Shown piece after piece: positions 59,587 through 64,000 of a stretch of 64,000 bases of DNA. Source of the stretch: Ricordea florida (Eukaryota; Cnidaria; Anthozoa; Corallimorpharia; Ricordeidae); NCBI GenBank assembly GCA_949710005.1, contig OX453278.1, positions 8,873,097 to 8,937,096 on the forward strand, read 5' to 3'. The position numbers were made by a program, and so were the translations under genes. A model generated the notes under the pieces. It had not been told where the DNA came from. It was given only the letters and a program-made list of their open reading frames with translations, and made no database searches. Numbering within the stretch: the first letter of the stretch is position 1; each line of letters begins with the position of its first letter.

Positions 59587-62500
59587 TTCCTCGCGAAGCG
59601 AGGCCGAAGGCCGAGCGTAGCGAGGTTACTAATCGTGTCGGTTCCGGTGAGACCACGTGGCTCGCAAGCCCAAGTAAATCGAGCCGAGAGTTTTTATATA
59701 TGTATATATATATATATATCTATATTTTAAAGGTGTCTGTTCGCAGGCCAGGTTACCTGGCAATAGTAACGCACTTGAGAACTGCTGAATTTCCGCCATT
59801 ATTCGGTGATGCCTTTTTGAAAGTAATGTAAATTTTGTGGAAACCGATTTCACTCGTCCTGGAAGTACATCCCAGCAAGGTGATCTCCGAGATATTGAAG
59901 AAATATTAGCACGAGATCGTCGCCGAGTAAGTTCGAATACCGTGAAAATCAACACGAGGAAAGCACGACTCAAAGCAGGGATAGAGAAACGACAGCAGGG
60001 AGAATAACAACAGAAATCGCAGCCAAGACAACAACTGCTCGCTCCAGAAAAAGGCAAACGAAACAGCAGGGAAAAGGACCAGGAATTCAATCAAGTTAGT
60101 TTTGAATTTGAATGTGTTATTGATAGAAATACAGGACATGAGTGAAGGATTACATAACGAAATATATTGGTGTACTACATTAAGCAAAACGACTTAGAAG
60201 GGACACCGAGTAAGAACGACTTCAGCGATTGGAGATGTCTCTGGAAAATATTTCTATTAGTCTAAAAACGGAATCGGAAGACGACCAACAGATTACAAGA
60301 GAATGTAAACAGGTATTTTTCATAATAAAACGATAGCGTTTCCAGTTTGAAGTAATTCCCAACACAGAGAGTTGCAGTTGTTATAGCAATCATTTATAAC
60401 GATGTGATCTGATATCATTGCAACAGTGAAAATATTGTAAATTTTCTTGATCTAGCAGTTATGTTAAACATTTTCAACAGAATATATACCCTGTGTCACT
60501 ATAAAGTACTGGTTCTGCAATATTATCAGTGATCAATGCGATCATTTTAAAATAAAGCAAATGTGATTACTGAATTCTGAGTAGTATTTCTCTTTGCTAT
60601 AGATATATATGTATGTATTCTCTGATTGAAAGGTTTCAATAATATTGCGTAGAGACAACAAGTTTCATAGCCTTTTCACAATGGGTCAGTTTTACCTTAG
60701 AGTGCAATGACCCCCCTCCCCTGATAATATTGCTATCTAGAACCCCTGCCCTTTTTTCACAAATGAAATGTTAATTCAAGCCTTAATTTGCAAAGTTAGA
60801 CATAACATATTAACTTTGTTACTTTCTGCCGTTTACTTTATTTTTATGATGTAAAATATCAATATTTCATAATAATAATAATGAACTTTATTTGAGTGTC
60901 AACTGTATTTAGCACTGCTGTACTTATTGGGGACACTGTAAAGCGCAAATGAAATAGATTAAATCAAATCAAATGTCAAATAACAACCACAACATGCAAT
61001 TAGCCTTTTACATTGGAAAAACTTTATAAAGAAGAAAATAAATTTTGTAATGCCAAAATGCTTATGATCTTTCTCATATATTCATTGCAAGTGTGCTGTA
61101 TGTAGTAACAAGTGTTTCAAGTTTCCTAAATGCCCTATGCTTTCAATAATGATTTTCCACACAAACTTTCTAGACAAATGACTGCACTAGATTCTAAGCC
61201 TTTAAGAAGAAAATGGTATTGTTTGGAGCTGTTTTGATTACTACCACCTCTGATGGAAAGCCTATTAAGAAGAATTTTTGTATTGCTTTTAGTAGTAGAG
61301 TAACAATAACTTTACCAAGATTAGGACATGAATCCCACTCCATAAAAATATATTATGTTTAACATAAAAAATATAACAATAATAATATCAATACCAGTAA
61401 TAATAATAGTAATGATAATAATAATGATAATAATATAATGATAGTTCTTCTCGTTACTATATGTCATTGGTTACAGTTCAATACCTCTGGCTGGCATGAC
61501 TTTTTCGATGAAATACCTTCCTTATATTAAATCTTTCATCTGGAGTTTTTATAATAGAAATTTTCATGTATTCAAAATAATGTACTATTCTATGGTTGGG
61601 TATGGATATTTTGCCTGTTTCTGTAACAGCACAATTAAACTTTCATGTGGTATTTACTTTTGACTGATTGATGTTGATTTCACATTATTTTTTTACAGGA
61701 GTACGTAGTGCAGCAATCTTTTTGAACATATTAAGATTTCAATAACTCTTTCTTACATGTATTGTTTTTATGATATGACCTAAAAATAGCACAACCACAT
61801 ACTATACAGTGGGCACTCACTATTACCAAACCTTTATTCAAAGCTTTTGTAGAATCCAATTGTTTTACCCCCAATTTGTTGATATGGCATCTCTTTTGAG
61901 GGAAGAGGAATTTTTCTATCTACCACTGGGGGTACCATTGCAACTGGAAAGAGTACACACATTAAAACATGCACTATTCATAATGCTCTCAATTGTGGTT
62001 ACCCGGGAATGAAATAATGACTGCAGTAGACAATAAAATATCTAATCAGAAGATTCTTCTTACAATGAATCTCATGCAATTATAACCAAAAAAACATAAA
62101 CAAAAAATAATTGGAGCGTTTAGCTCATCCTCTGTGTAAGAACATATTGTGTTCAAAAGTGATGTACAACAAAGAAGACAAAGCAGTAGAGACTAAGAAA
62201 ATAAAACTAAAGAAAAAAAACACAGGTTTTTACACCGTGGTAAACACAAGCATTCATATCAACTCTTCAAGATTTCACCTGCAAAAGATTTACAATCATT
62301 TTCAATTTGTGTTAAGTGAATATTATTGTGATACTTCATCGACTCTGTATTCCCTGTCAAGATAATAAATAATTTTACTTCTATTCCCTCTGGTGCAATC
62401 TCAGTGGCAGTGAAAGAGCTAAATGAAGGTCAATTTTTAAGCACTGTGTTGAGCGGTATACTGATCATGTAATTTGCACCAGGTGTTACTAATTGTGTAC

Positions 62501-62935
62501 CAAACACAGCATAAGAAATAAAATAATGGGGATTACGCTAATATAAAAAATAAAATATATAATATAAAAAAAAATAAAGAATAAAATATGAAAGCATTGT
62601 GACTTCTTCAAAAACTAGCTTCGCGAGGTTTTTGCGGGAGTCGTATTTCTAGTTTTACTTCTATTCCCTCTGGTGCAATCTCAGTGGCAGTGAAAGAGCT
62701 AAATGAAGGTCAATTTTTAAGCACTGTGTTGAGCGGTATACTGATCATGTAATTTGCACCAGGTGTCACTAATTGTGTACCAAACACAGCATAAGAAATA
62801 AAATAATGGGGGTTACGCTGATATAAAAAATAAAATATAAAATATAAAAAAAAATAAAGAATAAAATATGAAAGCTTTGTGACTTCTTCAAAAACTAGCT
62901 TCGCGAGGTTTTTGCGGGAGTCGTATTTCTAGTAT
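59587..62935 (-). repeat. Repeat E, copy 3, with 280-bp tandem duplication at its start
   Basis: An inverted copy of the family. The first 280 bp of the element are present twice in tandem (62,373-62,652 and 62,653-62,932). An extra short insertion with a microsatellite lies near 60,868-60,975. Confidence 0.75.
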
Positions 62936-64000
62936 ATATATATATATATATATATTTTAAAGGTGTCTGTTCGCAGGCCAGGTTACCTGGCAATAGTAGT
63001 GTACTTGGGAACTGCTGAATCGCCATTTCGAATTCGGTGATGCCTTTTTGAAAGAAATGTAAATTTTGTGGAAACCGATTTCACTCGTCCTGGAAGTACA
63101 TCCCAGCAAGATGATCTCCGAGATATTCAAGAAAGATTAGCTCGAGATCGTCGCCGAGTAAGTTCGAATACCGTGAAAATCAACACAAGGAAAGCACGAC
63201 TCAAAGCAGGGATAGAGAAACGACAGCGGGGAGAATAACAACAGAAATCGCAGCAAAGACAACAACCGCGCGCTCCAGAAAAAGGCAAACGAAACAGCAG
63301 GGAAAAGGACCAGGAATTCAACCCAGTTAGTTTTGAATTTGAATGTGTTATTGATAGAAATACAGGACATGAGTGAACGATTACATAACGAAATATATTG
63401 GCGTACTAAATTTAACAAAGCGACTTAGTCGGGAAACCGAGTAGGAACGACTTCAACGATTGAAGACGTCTCCGGAAAATAATTTTATTAGTCTAAAAAC
63501 GGAATCGGAAGACGATTAACAGATTACAAAAGAATGTAAGTTGGTATTTGTCATAATAAAACGATAGCGTTTCCATTTTGAAGAAATTCCCAACACAGAG
63601 AGTTGCAGTTGTTATAGCAATCATTTATAACGATGTGATCTGATATCATTGAAACAGTGAAAATATTGTAAATTTTCTTGATCTAGCAGTTGTGTTTAGA
63701 ATTTTTAACAGAATATATACCCAGCGTCACTATAAAGTACTGATTCTGCAATTTTATCAGTGATCAATGCCATCATTTGAAAATAAAGCAAATGTTATGA
63801 CTTACTTCTGAGTAGTATTTCTCTTTGCTATATATATATGTATGTATTCTCTGATTGAAAGGTTTCAATAATATTGCATAGAGACAACAAGTTTCATAGC
63901 CTTTTCACAATGGGTAAGTTTTACCTTAGAGTTCAATGACCCCCCTGATAATATTGCTATCAAGAACCCTTGCCCTTTTCCCACAAATGAAATGTTAATT
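62936..64000 (-). repeat. Repeat E, copy 4, cut by window end
   Basis: It starts within the (TA)n run at 62,936-62,954 and carries AAAGGTGTCTGTTCGCAGGC and the exon-like segment (63,061-63,236). The terminal 110-bp module is missing at the junction with copy 3. Confidence 0.7.

Overview
The window looks like a piece of an invertebrate nuclear genome, most likely a cnidarian such as a coral or sea anemone. This rests on intron-containing host exons, a tRNA-derived SINE, CR1/L2-like LINEs, a BEL/Pao retrotransposon, Harbinger-type MITEs and a Crypton-like recombinase, and on repeat families I associate with corals from memory. No species can be fixed from sequence alone. Host coding content is small: two copies of an ABCC (MRP4-like) transporter exon 1 in tandem (42,798-43,346 and 58,131-58,679, each exactly 549 nt and phase 0) and one decayed ABCC last exon (50,803-51,024). 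Their upstream DNA is also duplicated (7,410-8,337, 12,290-14,136 and 41,735-42,797 against 54,721-58,130), so copy 2 serves as an empty-site reference for many insertions in copy 1.

The main content is two related polinto-like (Maverick/adintovirus-like) endogenous DNA viruses. Element B (14,213-31,523; 17,311 bp) is bounded by identical 198-bp terminal inverted repeats and a 5-bp direct repeat TTCCC. It carries, in order: a terminal motif gene; a SAP/HNH/family B DNA polymerase; an rve integrase on the minus strand; a likely double-jelly-roll major capsid protein; an A32/FtsK-type packaging ATPase; a block of small virion or membrane proteins; an RPB6-like RNA polymerase subunit; a DUF5679-like zinc ribbon; a penton-like protein; two further conserved virion proteins; a SLOG-fold protein; and a Cys/His-repeat protein. 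The two terminal genes read inward from the TIRs, and each is followed by the same hairpin. Element A (1 to about 7,000) is a partial, more AT-rich relative whose left end lies outside the window. Eight of its nine genes have relatives in B, in a rearranged order.

Element B is damaged. The terminal gene, the polymerase (frameshift plus nonsense), the integrase (nonsense), the capsid gene (frameshift) and a small membrane gene (frameshift) are broken, and a 1.2-kb nested transposon insertion splits the 517-codon virion gene. Most of the small genes, the ATPase and the RPB6-like gene stay open. Element A shows no breaks in the part visible. A near-invariant ATTTAAAGAT motif sits 20-27 nt upstream of most A start codons, and perfect or near-perfect hairpins follow many gene ends in both elements. 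This suggests a virus-encoded transcription signal system.

The rest is mobile DNA. A 3-kb repeat family (repeat E) occurs at 8,806-11,893, 47,879-50,801, 59,587-62,935 (minus) and 62,936-64,000 (minus, cut by the window). Harbinger-type MITEs lie at 7,758, 13,655 and 31,682, a CR1/L2 LINE at 32,685-36,236, and a THAP/DDE transposon with 353-bp TIRs at 38,109-40,512. A SINE lies at 42,204, a BEL/Pao element at 44,881-47,876, a foldback MITE with heat-shock-element-like arrays at 52,326-53,295, and a Crypton-like remnant at 53,666-54,038. The Crypton-like terminus is the same as the TIR of the insertion inside the viral gene of element B.
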